A stretch of DNA of 64,000 bases, from assembly GCA_946183785.1 (NCBI GenBank), contig CAMHCS010000006.1, positions 31,381 through 95,380 on the forward strand, given 5' to 3'. The notes below the pieces were generated by a model. It had not been told where the DNA came from and did no database searches. It saw only the letters and a list, made by a program, of their open reading frames with translations. Source of the DNA: an uncultured Selenomonadales bacterium. GTDB taxonomy: Bacteria; Bacillota; Negativicutes; Selenomonadales; Selenomonadaceae. The stretch's first letter is position 1. Each line of letters starts with the position of its first letter. The translations under genes and the position numbers were made by a program. Positions 52,739-61,966 of this stretch are shown here, piece by piece.

Positions 52739-53106
52739 GATGCTTTCGTAAACTTGCGGAGAATAGACCGGAGGTCGATGAGCGTTTTTCCCTCGAACAC
52801 GGTGCAAAGCTTTTCCAGTGTGGCCTGTTCCGACTCGCTCAGATAACTGCGATCGTAATAACAGCCCTCCAGGACACTGACGCCGCCCTGCGCTCCTCTC
52901 GCGGTGACGATGGGATATGACAGCGACAATATCTGTATATCCCTGCGGATCGTGCGGACGCTGACGCCGAATTCAATTGCCAGATTCGCCATCGTCTCGT
53001 GCCGTCTGCGATCCAGGCACTTCACGATTCCACGCCGCCGCCGTTCCGCTTCTATCGTCGCCGCCTCCTCCTTTCTCCGTTTGCCGTATCTAATCGTAAT
53101 CGCCAA
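52735..53106 (-). CDS. HTH transcriptional regulator, DeoR-like/HTH_11, shortened
   Basis: About 123 aa. A winged helix-turn-helix (HETMANLAIEFGVSVRTIRRDIQIL) is followed by SVLEGCYYDRSYLSESEQ, the linker of WYL/DeoR-like regulators, but the usual ligand domain is absent. It ends at a TAA made by MITE copy B, so the protein may be truncated. The TTG start at the complement of 53104-53106 has weak support; a GTG further in is possible. Confidence 0.7.
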   Translation of the reverse strand: MAITIRYGKRRKEEAATIEAERRRRGIVKCLDRRRHETMANLAIEFGVSVRTIRRDIQILSLSYPIVTARGAQGGVSVLEGCYYDRSYLSESEQATLEKLCTVFEGKTLIDLRSILRKFTKAS

Positions 53107-53124
53107 ACAGGACAGTTTTGCCTA

Positions 53125-53292
53125 TTGAGGAAGCACTGAATAAGTCCTGCCGCGCCCCTGACGGGTCTTTTTCCGTCGTGCTGCGTCAAAGTGCTCTCGA
53201 CGTAGCTCTGCTACGACTTCGAGCACTTTTCCTTGCCTGACGAAAAAATCCCTCGACAGGGCCACGACTTGACTTAATCAGTGCTTCCTTGA
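53125..53292. mobile_element. 168-bp inverted-repeat element, copy C
   Basis: Almost identical to copy A in sequence and in its flanks on both sides (CAAACAGGACAGTTTT before, AATAAAAAACTGCCAGATG after), so A and C arose by duplication of one larger segment together with the HTH gene. Confidence 0.85.
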
Positions 53293-53354
53293 ATAAAAAA
53301 CTGCCAGATGAGTCATGAAACCTTCGTTTCACAATCCATCCGGCAGTTAGGGGC

Positions 53355-53618
53355 TCATGGAGCGGCGTCGCCGCCCCTTAATGACTCCAGGGCTCGGTAT
53401 GAACGCAATTCAGTTTTCCTGCTGAGCGACGGCCCACCCCCCGCCATCTTCTCCATTCCCTCACGGACTTGCCGCAACACTTCCTTCAGGGAAATCCTCT
53501 GCATACATTTCCGGCATTTGATCTCCAAGTAAATGGAGTCCCCATCCACGAGGACGTCCAGCACATGAGGACATGGCCGTTGACTGCACTCCGTATTCCG
53601 AATCTCGATCCTTTCCAC
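53355..53618 (-). CDS. small zinc-finger protein, Com-like
   Basis: 87 aa from the GTG at the complement of 53616-53618 (or the TTG one codon earlier), behind AGGAGG. Cys pairs in TECSQRPCPH and EIKCRKCMQRIS resemble the zinc-binding Com protein of Mu-like phages. The C-terminal third is basic and Gly-rich. No phage gene is seen nearby, so the role is uncertain. Confidence 0.6.
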   Translation of the reverse strand: MERIEIRNTECSQRPCPHVLDVLVDGDSIYLEIKCRKCMQRISLKEVLRQVREGMEKMAGGGPSLSRKTELRSYRALESLRGGDAAP

Positions 53619-54131
53619 CAATGCATCCCTCCTACAAGTAAATCCCGTCAACGCAATCCCGGTTGTGTGTGGATTCCTGCAGGTCGTCCGCAAAGGTCGA
53701 CCAAAGCCCGTCCAATCATCATCCCCGCTCTTTGAGGCGCCTAAAACTCAAATTATAGCTTCATGGTATTTTTAGCCCACAAAAAGCAATTTCTATGATA
53801 AAGGTCTTTGGTCACAATGTCAAGATTTGTTTTCACTCCAGCCTATTAATTGTATATTGGTAGAAAAACAGTACTTTAATCCGCACCCTTCGAAAAATTG
53901 CAGCCGCAATGAACAAAACCCTACGCATCGAATTTGCATAACTACTGTCCACGCAATAACTCTGTCACCCCTCTGCTTCGTGTCATGGCAACTGAATCGT
54001 CCTCATGGAGCACCAGTCCACCCTCTCGCCGAATATGCCTCTGCGAATGCTGTGGTACATTGCGAAACTCTATCGCCAATATGTGCCTCTTGGATTATTT
54101 CGCGCAAAAAGAACAGGAGGAGGTTATCGAT

Positions 54132-54374
54132 ATGGTCAGTTTCAAATGGGATCCCGAGCTCGCAATGAAGGTACGTATGGAAGAAGCCCGGGAAGATGGA
54201 TTGGAACAAGGACGCACCGAGGGACGTGCCGAGGGACATAAAGAAGGCGTTTTCAAAACTACGCTTGCTTCCATCCGCAATTTGATGGATACTTTACATC
54301 TGACAATGCAGCAGGCGATGGACGCCTTGAAGATCCCCCCCAGCGAGCAGGAAAAATATGCCTCGCAACTATAA
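54132..54374 (+). pseudogene. C-terminal fragment of an Rpn-type nuclease/transposase gene
   Basis: About 80 aa with AGGAGGAGG before the ATG, so it could still be translated. The Glu/Gly-rich linker (EGRAEGHKEG) and the tail (IRNLMDTLHLTMQQAMDALK) match the C-terminus of the intact Rpn protein at 57154-57948. The nuclease domain is absent. The upstream gap 53694-54131 has short remnants but no gene I can support. Confidence 0.75.
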
Positions 54375-54397
54375 ATATCAACCTATTGTCTGCATCG

Positions 54398-54436
54398 CCT
54401 CCTGAGAAATTCCCTCTCGAGAGGCTTTTTCTTTGC
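54398..54436 (+). terminator. terminator-like hairpin after the Rpn fragment
   Basis: A CCTCTCGAGAGG palindrome followed by TTTTTC. The same sequence follows the second remnant at 58149-58188. The rest of the gap 54437-54749 is AT-rich with no gene, apart from the palindrome at 54696-54720. Confidence 0.6.
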
Positions 54437-54695
54437 TTGCAGAGCTCTCGTTCGTCAGATATCTTATATATCTGTAATGCTGTATAGTACAATCGCAAAT
54501 ATGTGAATGAGAAGATTGCTTTGCTGGCAAAGGGAATTATGGGGAATTTTAATTACTTTAAATACATTCTTTCTATCGAAATAGTTTAATCAAAAAAATC
54601 ATTCCCTTATGAGGGACAGCGAAAAAAATGTCGACATAATGGGAGTATTGCTATGCAGGCAGTACTTGAAAATCTAGACCCCAAAGTGTACCTGT

Positions 54696-54720
54696 GGTAT
54701 GATGTAATTATCATCATACC
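54696..54720. promoter_or_regulatory. operator-like palindrome upstream of the FRG operon
   Basis: Perfect nine-base arms GGTATGATG/CATCATACC separated by TAATTAT, 30 bases before the first gene. No T-run follows, so it looks more like a protein-binding site than a terminator. Confidence 0.55.
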
Positions 54721-54749
54721 AGATTGCGAAGAAGGAAAGATGTTGCAGA

Positions 54750-56105
54750 ATGGAAAAATCTAGTGAATATACCATTTCCAAAGATGTCTTCATTCCGTTC
54801 TTTATCGGTTCGGAGGAAGAGACAACAGCTATAATGGACGGCAATCTTATCCTTAAACCTGTTACCAATGAGGTGTCGATGCAGAATTTACTGTCGCTGA
54901 TACCGAATGAATATATTGGAATAGTAGATTGGGAGGCAGTCAAAAGTGGTGGGTATGCAAATATTACGGAACTGTTGGCAAAACAAGTTTCAATGTATCC
55001 GCTTGCGTTTGAGAACGGTAGATTTTTGAAACTCAAGAAACAATTCAACACAATTGGGAACATGGCAGTACTTATTCTCTACCCCGAGATCTTTTTGCAA
55101 CGATTTCGGAATGCGCTGGGCATGAGATTTGCGAACCAGTATTATGGAATGATTGCATCAGTACGGTATGGGGGCGTATATGCTGATCCATATAAGTTCA
55201 ATATATTTGATCGAGCTACAGCAGAGCGCTGGAAACAGGAAATGCTTCTTGTCGCACGTATGAACCCAAATCTTCGTGTATCAGGTGTGAACAGGAAGGC
55301 ATTAAAGGAAATGATGCCTGTGAAACTTGAAAATTTATCTGATATAGCAGTTCTGTCCTCAGTTGAAGACTTAATTAAGGGAGCTTTCCCAAAAGAATTA
55401 TTGACTCAAGAATACAAGCGGTATTTAGATAGTTTCCAAGTTTCCAAAAAAGAGATAAACCAGTGGAATATTGATGTTGCAGCGAATGTCATGGGAATCA
55501 TGCCGACCAAGGAATGGATAGAGAAGATTGAAACCATATTGCCACATGATCAATGGAAGCCCGTAACACAAGTTGAGAAACTTTATGTTGATGGGGATTC
55601 CATGCCGCGTCTTGCATTTTATGAGAATGGCGGACGAGATAGGGTGATTTTCCATATAAACAAAATAGGATGCCATTTTTCTGATTATGGCGATAATCAG
55701 AAAAAGATTTTCAATAAAATTATTCGATTTGCCGAAACAGAGTGCAAAACCAGATTCTGCCATATGTCTCTCGAAACACATGCCGACTTGGGCGTTATAC
55801 GAGATAGAAACATCCTTTCGCAGACAGCGTTTCGAGAAGAAAGGACTTGCCAAAGAGGCGAACTGTTTGAATACCAGTTTTTAGAGGCCGATTATAGACT
55901 TTTTCCCAGCGTAATGGGAATAGAGTTCGCCCGAAGAGACTGGCATTATGCTATTAGACTGTTTACCCCAAACAACGAGCATATCATGTGGTATGACGCT
56001 GATTCGGTAATGAGTTTCTTTGATGATGCTGCAGCTTCAAATTTAAGGAAGATTGGATATCTTATGAAAGGGAACGCATATGGCAGATATAGAAAGATTC
56101 GATAA
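54750..56105 (+). CDS. uncharacterised 451-aa protein paired with an FRG-domain gene
   Basis: 451 aa, not recognised. No signal peptide or clear membrane helix. The N-terminal 100 residues contain a compact alpha/beta stretch (EYIGIVDWEAVKSGGYANI), the middle is helical (ALKEMMPVKLENLS), and the last 180 residues hold beta-rich segments with MSLETHADLGVI. It overlaps the next gene by 26 bases, so the two proteins are made together. Composition is AT-rich compared with the housekeeping genes. Context suggests a defence or toxin-related pair; no activity can be assigned. Confidence 0.8.
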   Translation: MEKSSEYTISKDVFIPFFIGSEEETTAIMDGNLILKPVTNEVSMQNLLSLIPNEYIGIVDWEAVKSGGYANITELLAKQVSMYPLAFENGRFLKLKKQFNTIGNMAVLILYPEIFLQRFRNALGMRFANQYYGMIASVRYGGVYADPYKFNIFDRATAERWKQEMLLVARMNPNLRVSGVNRKALKEMMPVKLENLSDIAVLSSVEDLIKGAFPKELLTQEYKRYLDSFQVSKKEINQWNIDVAANVMGIMPTKEWIEKIETILPHDQWKPVTQVEKLYVDGDSMPRLAFYENGGRDRVIFHINKIGCHFSDYGDNQKKIFNKIIRFAETECKTRFCHMSLETHADLGVIRDRNILSQTAFREERTCQRGELFEYQFLEADYRLFPSVMGIEFARRDWHYAIRLFTPNNEHIMWYDADSVMSFFDDAAASNLRKIGYLMKGNAYGRYRKIR

Positions 56106-57066
56106 TGTCGTAGATGCGATAAAACATCTTGAACCGAATCACATTCTTGGAACATGCCTTGAAAGGGACGGAGTGGCAATAAAGCATTCAAAGTTGGAAT
56201 ATATGATTATGCCTGACGGAAAAATAGCGGCACTGTCTATGGCAGGGAACTTTATCTTCTATCGTGGGGAAAATAAGTGCTACCCATCCTGCAAAGCGAG
56301 CCTGTATAGAATTAAAGACAGGGAAGATAGAATCGTCGCTCTACTAAAATCGTATGACTTTATGGTTTTTTTAGAGTCCCTGCCGGAAGTGCAATATTTC
56401 ATAAATGAAAACGGTTATTATGTTCCTTGGGCATTGGCACAGCATTACGAGTTTGCAACACCAATGATTGACTTGACCAGTGAAATCGCCGTAGCAGCAT
56501 TTTTTGCAACGCATTATTACGATGGTGTAAGCAAGCAATATTATTTGATGAAGGAAGGCATCGGCAGAATACGGGGAACGGCTTCTGTTATGGATTTTGA
56601 AATGAACGGTCCCCTTTTGCCGATAGGGATGCAACCTTTTGCAAGACCGGAAAGGCAGGATGGTTTCGGATACTGGATACCGGAGGATGAGGATTTTGTA
56701 GATTATTCTTTTTGCGTGGATTTTGTGCAAGATCCAACAGTGAATCTACGTCTAAAGACTGCCATGATGGGTGGCGTGGACTATTATTTCCCTAACGAAC
56801 AATTGACGCAGATGGCATCTATTATCAAGAATACCAACGCAGTTACCAGTATGGCATTAGGGGCTATGCTCAAAGATATTACGGAAGGAAATTCTTATAT
56901 ATCTCCGACAATTACAAGAGATGATATTGACCGAATCATCAGGGAGCGAAATATTTTTGTTGTGGATGCGCCAGTAATCTGTCCGGAGGCAATGCCCCAT
57001 ATCCCCAATGCATTCATGGAAGAGGGAAGGTTGATAGTGCGTCCGGCATATAGGAAATCTTCATAG
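56080..57066 (+). CDS. FRG domain-containing protein
   Basis: 328 aa. The FRG domain (named for its F-R-G motif) is visible at FIFYRGENKCYPS (about residues 58-70), then LAQHYEFATPMIDLTSEIAVAAFF (about 128-150, listed as motif span). The family is widespread in bacteria and phages, function mostly unknown; some members sit in defence islands. ATG 56080 has AAAGGGA upstream inside the end of the first gene. Confidence 0.85.
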   Translation: MADIERFDNVVDAIKHLEPNHILGTCLERDGVAIKHSKLEYMIMPDGKIAALSMAGNFIFYRGENKCYPSCKASLYRIKDREDRIVALLKSYDFMVFLESLPEVQYFINENGYYVPWALAQHYEFATPMIDLTSEIAVAAFFATHYYDGVSKQYYLMKEGIGRIRGTASVMDFEMNGPLLPIGMQPFARPERQDGFGYWIPEDEDFVDYSFCVDFVQDPTVNLRLKTAMMGGVDYYFPNEQLTQMASIIKNTNAVTSMALGAMLKDITEGNSYISPTITRDDIDRIIRERNIFVVDAPVICPEAMPHIPNAFMEEGRLIVRPAYRKSS

Positions 57067-57110
57067 TGCACAACCTTTCATTTAAAGAATGTAAAACAAG
57101 ACCAAGACGA

Positions 57111-57140
57111 TTGACATGCCCTTATCCAATATACTAAAAT
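57111..57140 (+). promoter_or_regulatory. candidate promoter of the Rpn gene
   Basis: TTGACA (57111-57116), 18-base spacer, TAAAAT (57135-57140). Very short leader, and the GGGAGGG site touches the ATG at 57154. Confidence 0.45.
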
Positions 57141-57153
57141 GTAGCTGGGAGGG

Positions 57154-57948
57154 ATGATTACGAACAAGCAACGCGAGAACCTCTTGCAAAAGATACAAAG
57201 TTTCCGCTATATTGACGACTTCTTTTTCAGCGTCAGTCTCGACGGTTTCAAACCGGGAGTGGAGCTGATTCTCCGGACAGTGCTTAACGATAATCACATC
57301 ATCGTTGACGAACTTTACACGCAGAAAGACGTTATCAATTGGTATGGCCGAAGCGTCCGCTTTGATGTGTTTGCTTCCGCTGACGGCAAAAAGTTTAACT
57401 GTGAAATACAGCGGGACAACAGCGGTGCTGTCCCACTAAGAGCAAGATACAACAGCTCCCTATTGGATGCTCGTGAGGTACAGAAGGGAGCTGATTATAG
57501 CAATCTTCCCGAAACTGTGGTTATCATGATTTGCGAACATGATGTTTTCAGAATGGGTTTGCCGTTGTATCATATCAAACGAATCGTTGAAGAATCTGGC
57601 GCGCCTTTCGATGACAAATGCGCGATTACATATGTAAACGGTCAAATCCAAGATGAAACACCGCTCGGACGGCTGATGCATGATTTCTTCTGCCGGGATG
57701 CAAAAGATATGCATTACAAAGTCTTGGCGGATAGGATGAGGTTTTTCAAAGAAGACAAAGGAGGTGTCCAGAATATGTGTGAAGTGATGGATGAATTGGT
57801 AAAAGAAGGCGTGGAAAAAGGCAAAGCTGAGGAACGAGTGATTTCCGTTCGTAATCTGATGGACAGCTTGGGATTAACAGCCAAACAAGCTATGGACGCC
57901 TTAAAGATTCCTGACTCCGAACAGACAAAACTTGCTGCATCACTATAA
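57154..57948 (+). CDS. Rpn-family PD-(D/E)XK nuclease/putative transposase
   Basis: 264 aa. The nuclease core shows RFDVFASADGKKFNCEIQR (Asp and E-x-Q of PD-(D/E)XK, residues ~69-87). The C-terminus has the typical Lys/Glu-Gly linker and SVRNLMDSLGLTAKQAMDALK. Rpn proteins promote RecA-independent recombination. Intact, and placed between two remnants of related genes. The ribosome binding site lies unusually close to the ATG. Confidence 0.88.
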   Translation: MITNKQRENLLQKIQSFRYIDDFFFSVSLDGFKPGVELILRTVLNDNHIIVDELYTQKDVINWYGRSVRFDVFASADGKKFNCEIQRDNSGAVPLRARYNSSLLDAREVQKGADYSNLPETVVIMICEHDVFRMGLPLYHIKRIVEESGAPFDDKCAITYVNGQIQDETPLGRLMHDFFCRDAKDMHYKVLADRMRFFKEDKGGVQNMCEVMDELVKEGVEKGKAEERVISVRNLMDSLGLTAKQAMDALKIPDSEQTKLAASL

Positions 57949-57975
57949 TTTCCCGCGCCCGCTTCCCGCGGGCGC

Positions 57976-58130
57976 ATTTTAACTCTATCGACAATATGTG
58001 CCTCTTATCCAAATCACGCTTGCCTCCATCCGCAGCCTGATGAAAAAGCTTCACATGACAGCGACAGAAGCCATGAGTACTTTAGAAAGCCCCCCAGCGA
58101 GCAGGAAAAGTACGCCTCGCAGCTATAAAT
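57976..58130 (+). pseudogene. second Rpn C-terminal remnant, frameshifted
   Basis: Matches 54068-54100 and 54254-54374 (ACTCTATCG.CAATATGTGCC and the IRSLMKKLHM stretch) but lost one base in a C-run, which breaks the frame before the normal KIPPSEQ end. The downstream terminator sequence is also shared. Between here and the DegT gene (58131-58296) there is only the terminator at 58149-58188. Confidence 0.75.
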
Positions 58131-58296
58131 ATCAATCTATTGTCTGCACCGCCTCCCGAGAAATTCCCTCTCGAGAGGCTTTTTTGTGCAGAGCTCTCGC
58201 CCATCAGATATCTTATATATTTTAAAATGTGATTCAGCGTCTCGCTGGTACCCGGTGACGATTTCCGATTTTCCGTAATGTCAGTTTCCAAATGCT

Positions 58297-59433
58297 CTAT
58301 CTCGCCGCAATACTCATGAGTGCCTTCGTCACCGTCTCCACCATCTCCTCCGTCATATAGGGATGCATCGGCAAGCTTAGCACTGTCTTACAAAGCCGCT
58401 CCGTCACCGGGCAATCCGCCTTCGCGCTGTCCGTGCCCGCAAAAGCCCCCTGCTTGTGCATTGGCTTCCGATAATAAATCATCGTCGGAATATCTTGCTT
58501 CTTTAACTCGTCCTGCAATTTAACACGATTAACATTCTCCGGCAACTGCACTGTATACTGCGCCCAACTGCTGACAAAATCGTCGGCAATCTCCGGTAAG
58601 ATCAGTCCCGTCCCGGCAAGCCTTTCGTTGTACCACGCCGCAACTTGATTCACCGCGTCCAGCTCATGCTTTCGAAATGCCTTGAGCTTCGGCAATAAAA
58701 TGGCCGCCTGTAATGTATCGAGACGGCTGTTCATACCAAGACGCACATTGTCATACTTATCCTCGCCGCTCTTGCCATGGACGCAGACGGACCGGATCAA
58801 CGCCGCCCACTCGTCATTGTCCGTGAAAATTGCGCCGCCGTCTCCATAGCAGCCCAACGGCTTCGCCGGAAAGAACGACGTCGTCGAAATATCGCCAAAG
58901 GAGCAAGCCATCTTCCCATGCAACGACCCGCCAAAGCCCTGCGCGCCGTCCTCCAAAATCAGAAGCCCATATTTCTCACAAATTGGTCGAATCTCGTCAT
59001 AATCCGCTGGAAGGCCGAACAAATCTACTGTCACCACCACCTTCGGGCGGTATTTTTTTTCATTCTGTACCTTGACAATCGCAGCTTCAAGCTTCGCCGG
59101 ATTCATATTATAAGTTCGCGCATCGACATCGACAAAAATTGGCGTTGCGCCGACACCCGCTGGGCACTCCCCCGACGAAAAGAATGTAAAATCCGGCACA
59201 AACACCGCGTCGCCTTCACCAATCCCCCAAGCCATCAACGCAATCGTCAAAGCGTCCGTCCCATTGGCGCAAGTAATGCAATGGCGAACACTGACATATT
59301 CTGCAAGTTCTTTCTCCAGCTCCGTCACCTGTGAACCAGAAATGAAATGTGCGGAAGAAACGACTAAAGCCATCGAACGGTCAATATCCTCTTTCAAAAT
59401 TTCGTATTGCTTTTGTAAGTCTCTAAACTGCAT
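58297..59433 (-). CDS. DegT/DnrJ/EryC1/StrS-family sugar aminotransferase
   Basis: 378 aa. PLP-dependent: catalytic Lys in TTSFFPAKPLGCYGDGG, Asp in LEDGAQGFGG, and CANGTDALTIAL. The group resembles WbpE/WlbC-type enzymes that aminate keto-sugars for surface glycans. RBS AGGAGGA before the ATG. GC content is closer to the core genome than the next genes. Last gene of the glycan operon as read leftward. Confidence 0.9.
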   Translation of the reverse strand: MQFRDLQKQYEILKEDIDRSMALVVSSAHFISGSQVTELEKELAEYVSVRHCITCANGTDALTIALMAWGIGEGDAVFVPDFTFFSSGECPAGVGATPIFVDVDARTYNMNPAKLEAAIVKVQNEKKYRPKVVVTVDLFGLPADYDEIRPICEKYGLLILEDGAQGFGGSLHGKMACSFGDISTTSFFPAKPLGCYGDGGAIFTDNDEWAALIRSVCVHGKSGEDKYDNVRLGMNSRLDTLQAAILLPKLKAFRKHELDAVNQVAAWYNERLAGTGLILPEIADDFVSSWAQYTVQLPENVNRVKLQDELKKQDIPTMIYYRKPMHKQGAFAGTDSAKADCPVTERLCKTVLSLPMHPYMTEEMVETVTKALMSIAAR

Positions 59434-59543
59434 GAATTTAATCCTCCTAGAAAATAGTTTGATGCAAACTAGACCAAACCTATGCTACTATGTTATGATT
59501 CTCTGACATCTAAATTCTTTGTTCTACCAACCGATAGCAATCC

Positions 59544-60527
59544 TTATGAACAGTTACCCACTTCATCTTTATATTTTTCTTGTTTGAAAACAATTTCATG
59601 TAACAGAATATTGGTAAAGTTCTTCGCGCCTTCCCTATTTAAATGGTCTGAATTGATGAACCAATCGTAATGCGTTGTAAATCTTTTATCAAATGCATAA
59701 TCATAGTATTCTGTCCCCGTTTCTTTCGAGATTTTATTTACCAACGAATAAAAATCCGAATAAAATGTTGCATCTTTTCTTATTTCCATAAGATATTCTT
59801 CCAAGAAAGGAACTGTAACCAATATCGGAATCGCACCTCTTTCATGACAAATTCCAATCATGCCGCGTAAAGCTTCAATTTCTTCCTGATTTACAAGTCT
59901 GTTGCCATTTTCGTCAAACTTGTCTAGTTTCAAATGCCGTGCACACGCATTTTTTGCGTCTTCAGCCACATTGACCTCCATTGACTTTTTTTTCCATCTC
60001 TCCTCATGAAAATTGGAACTTTGTCCAATAAATGCTTTTATCACATCGTTTGGATTCACTAAGAGCGAAAGAAAATAATTCATTCCAACATCAAGTACTA
60101 TATCATATTCTTTGATTAATTCTTTGGGGAGAATTCTATAATACCGCTTATTTTTGGCTAAAAACTCTTTACTTTCAATTTCGTCTTTTCCAAACAACGA
60201 AAAATAAGAGATTGGTATAAATACAATCGTCCCTTTGCCAATGTGATTCTGATAATTCTTTAACAATCTGAAATCATATGATAACCGTTGAGAAGGTAAT
60301 CCAAAATTGAAACACTCATACTTATCATCGAAATCCACGTAATTAAAGTCATATATGCCATGGCTGGATCCAAAATTGCATATCTGAATATGCGCAGGTA
60401 TAGTGGCAAATTTTTTCGTATCATCTTTATCGCTGACATCCATTTGCATATAAGCGACATTGATGATGCCAACAATCCCTAAGACCAACAAGATAAACAA
60501 CAGCAGCTTTGCGATAAATTTTTTCAT
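59544..60527 (-). CDS. SGNH/DltD-like membrane-anchored protein partner of MBOAT
   Basis: 327 aa. One N-terminal membrane helix (residues 5-25), then a periplasmic domain with GSSHG (SGNH nucleophile-type block I, near residue 53) and SDHLNREGAKNF (D-x-x-H block V near residue 297). These are the catalytic blocks of AlgJ/AlgX/DltD-like O-acyl transfer proteins. Ends 6 bases after the MBOAT gene and most likely finishes the acyl transfer to a surface glycan. Confidence 0.78.
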   Translation of the reverse strand: MKKFIAKLLLFILLVLGIVGIINVAYMQMDVSDKDDTKKFATIPAHIQICNFGSSHGIYDFNYVDFDDKYECFNFGLPSQRLSYDFRLLKNYQNHIGKGTIVFIPISYFSLFGKDEIESKEFLAKNKRYYRILPKELIKEYDIVLDVGMNYFLSLLVNPNDVIKAFIGQSSNFHEERWKKKSMEVNVAEDAKNACARHLKLDKFDENGNRLVNQEEIEALRGMIGICHERGAIPILVTVPFLEEYLMEIRKDATFYSDFYSLVNKISKETGTEYYDYAFDKRFTTHYDWFINSDHLNREGAKNFTNILLHEIVFKQEKYKDEVGNCS

Positions 60528-60533
60528 AACGCC

Positions 60534-61964
60534 TCAAAACTGAAAGTACACAAATTCAGTTGCGACTCCTTTCTGCGAAAAGAACAGGACAAGCAATGCC
60601 AAACATATATACAGGCTCCAACGGGCGACTACTCCCCAATTTCCAATCTTTTCTATCACATCTTCATTCAACGAGCGATAGTCGACATAGAATAGTATCG
60701 CCCAAAAGCAGGCTTCTGCAGCCAATTTTGTCTTGCCCATCCCAATGGACGAAAAACCCCTACGCAAATACTCCAACGGACTTCCAATCCCATTCAGTGC
60801 GCTCGTAATCACATACCAGGCATCCACTATAGAATGAGACACGAAAAAGAGCCACGCAAACGCGCAGAACGAGAAAACGCAAATTGTCCTAAGCATCCGC
60901 CAAATTCTTCTGCTTTCCTTTTTCCCAAGCAGCAGGTCTTCCAAAATCAGCCCAATGCCATGCACGCCACCCCAAAGCACGAACGTCCAATTCGCTCCAT
61001 GCCAAAGTCCGCTCGCAAGAAAGGTCAGCAGCAAATTAGCATAGTGCTGGCATCTTCCGACACGATTCCCGCCCAAGGGAATATAGACGTAATCCCGAAA
61101 CCATGACGACAACGAAATATGCCACCGCCCCCAAAATTCCTTGAGGCTTTGCGAAAAATACGGGCTTTTGAAATTCATCATCAAATCCACGCCGAACAGT
61201 TTTGCCGTCCCAATCGCAATATCCGAGTACCCGGAAAAGTCGCAATAGATTTGCAGGGTGAAAAACAACGTGGCAAGTACAAGCGCAAATCCTTCGTAGG
61301 ATCGCGGCGCGTCGTACACCTTGCAGACGTATTGCGACAATCCGTCTGCAATCACCAACTTCTTGAAATAGCCCCATGCCATAAGTTTCAGCCCATAAGT
61401 CGCAGAATCGTAATCAAAATAGTGTTCCGCCTTAATTTGCGGCAAGAGATTTTTCGTCCGCTCAATAGGCCCGGCGACCAATTGCGGAAAGAACGAAATA
61501 AACGCCGCATATTTCCCGAAGTGGCGCTCGGCGGGAATCTCGCCCCTATACACGTCAATGACATAGCCGACAGTCTGGAATGTATAAAAAGAAATGCCGA
61601 CCGGAAGCACCAGATTGACCACAATCGGGTCAATCGGAACGAAAAATAGTCCAAGCATCTCCGACACCGACGCACTGAAAAAATTAAAATACTTGAAATA
61701 GAACAGCACACCCAAGCATACGACCGCCGCAAATCCCAGTATCTTTTCTTTCTTGCCGCCCTCGGCTCGTTCAAGCATTCTTCCGGCCAGATATGAAACC
61801 AATGTGGTAAACAGAATTAGCACAATGTATTTTGCGTTCCAGCTCATATAGAAATAGTAACTGGAAACCAAAATCAATGCCCACCGCCAGCGATGCGGTA
61901 ACGCCCAATATAAACTAAATACAATAGGCAAAAAAATCGCAAATGCAAAGGAATTGAACAACAT
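60534..61964 (-). CDS. MBOAT-family O-acyltransferase (AlgI-like)
   Basis: About 476 aa from the ATG at the complement of 61962-61964, matching the family opening MLFNSFAFAIFLP; an ATG 9 codons upstream is possible. About 10 membrane helices; FWGRWHISLSSWFRDYVYIPLGGNR and the conserved His in LWHGANWTFVLWG mark the family. Moves acyl groups across the inner membrane onto exported sugars. Overlaps no neighbour but starts within the end of the ATP-grasp gene. Confidence 0.9.
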   Translation of the reverse strand: MLFNSFAFAIFLPIVFSLYWALPHRWRWALILVSSYYFYMSWNAKYIVLILFTTLVSYLAGRMLERAEGGKKEKILGFAAVVCLGVLFYFKYFNFFSASVSEMLGLFFVPIDPIVVNLVLPVGISFYTFQTVGYVIDVYRGEIPAERHFGKYAAFISFFPQLVAGPIERTKNLLPQIKAEHYFDYDSATYGLKLMAWGYFKKLVIADGLSQYVCKVYDAPRSYEGFALVLATLFFTLQIYCDFSGYSDIAIGTAKLFGVDLMMNFKSPYFSQSLKEFWGRWHISLSSWFRDYVYIPLGGNRVGRCQHYANLLLTFLASGLWHGANWTFVLWGGVHGIGLILEDLLLGKKESRRIWRMLRTICVFSFCAFAWLFFVSHSIVDAWYVITSALNGIGSPLEYLRRGFSSIGMGKTKLAAEACFWAILFYVDYRSLNEDVIEKIGNWGVVARWSLYICLALLVLFFSQKGVATEFVYFQF

Positions 61965-61966
61965 AG

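Noticed and set aside
53934..54131. Longer start for the Rpn fragment gene
   Set aside because: The upstream codons resemble no Rpn sequence, and a strong ribosome binding site stands before the ATG at 54132.
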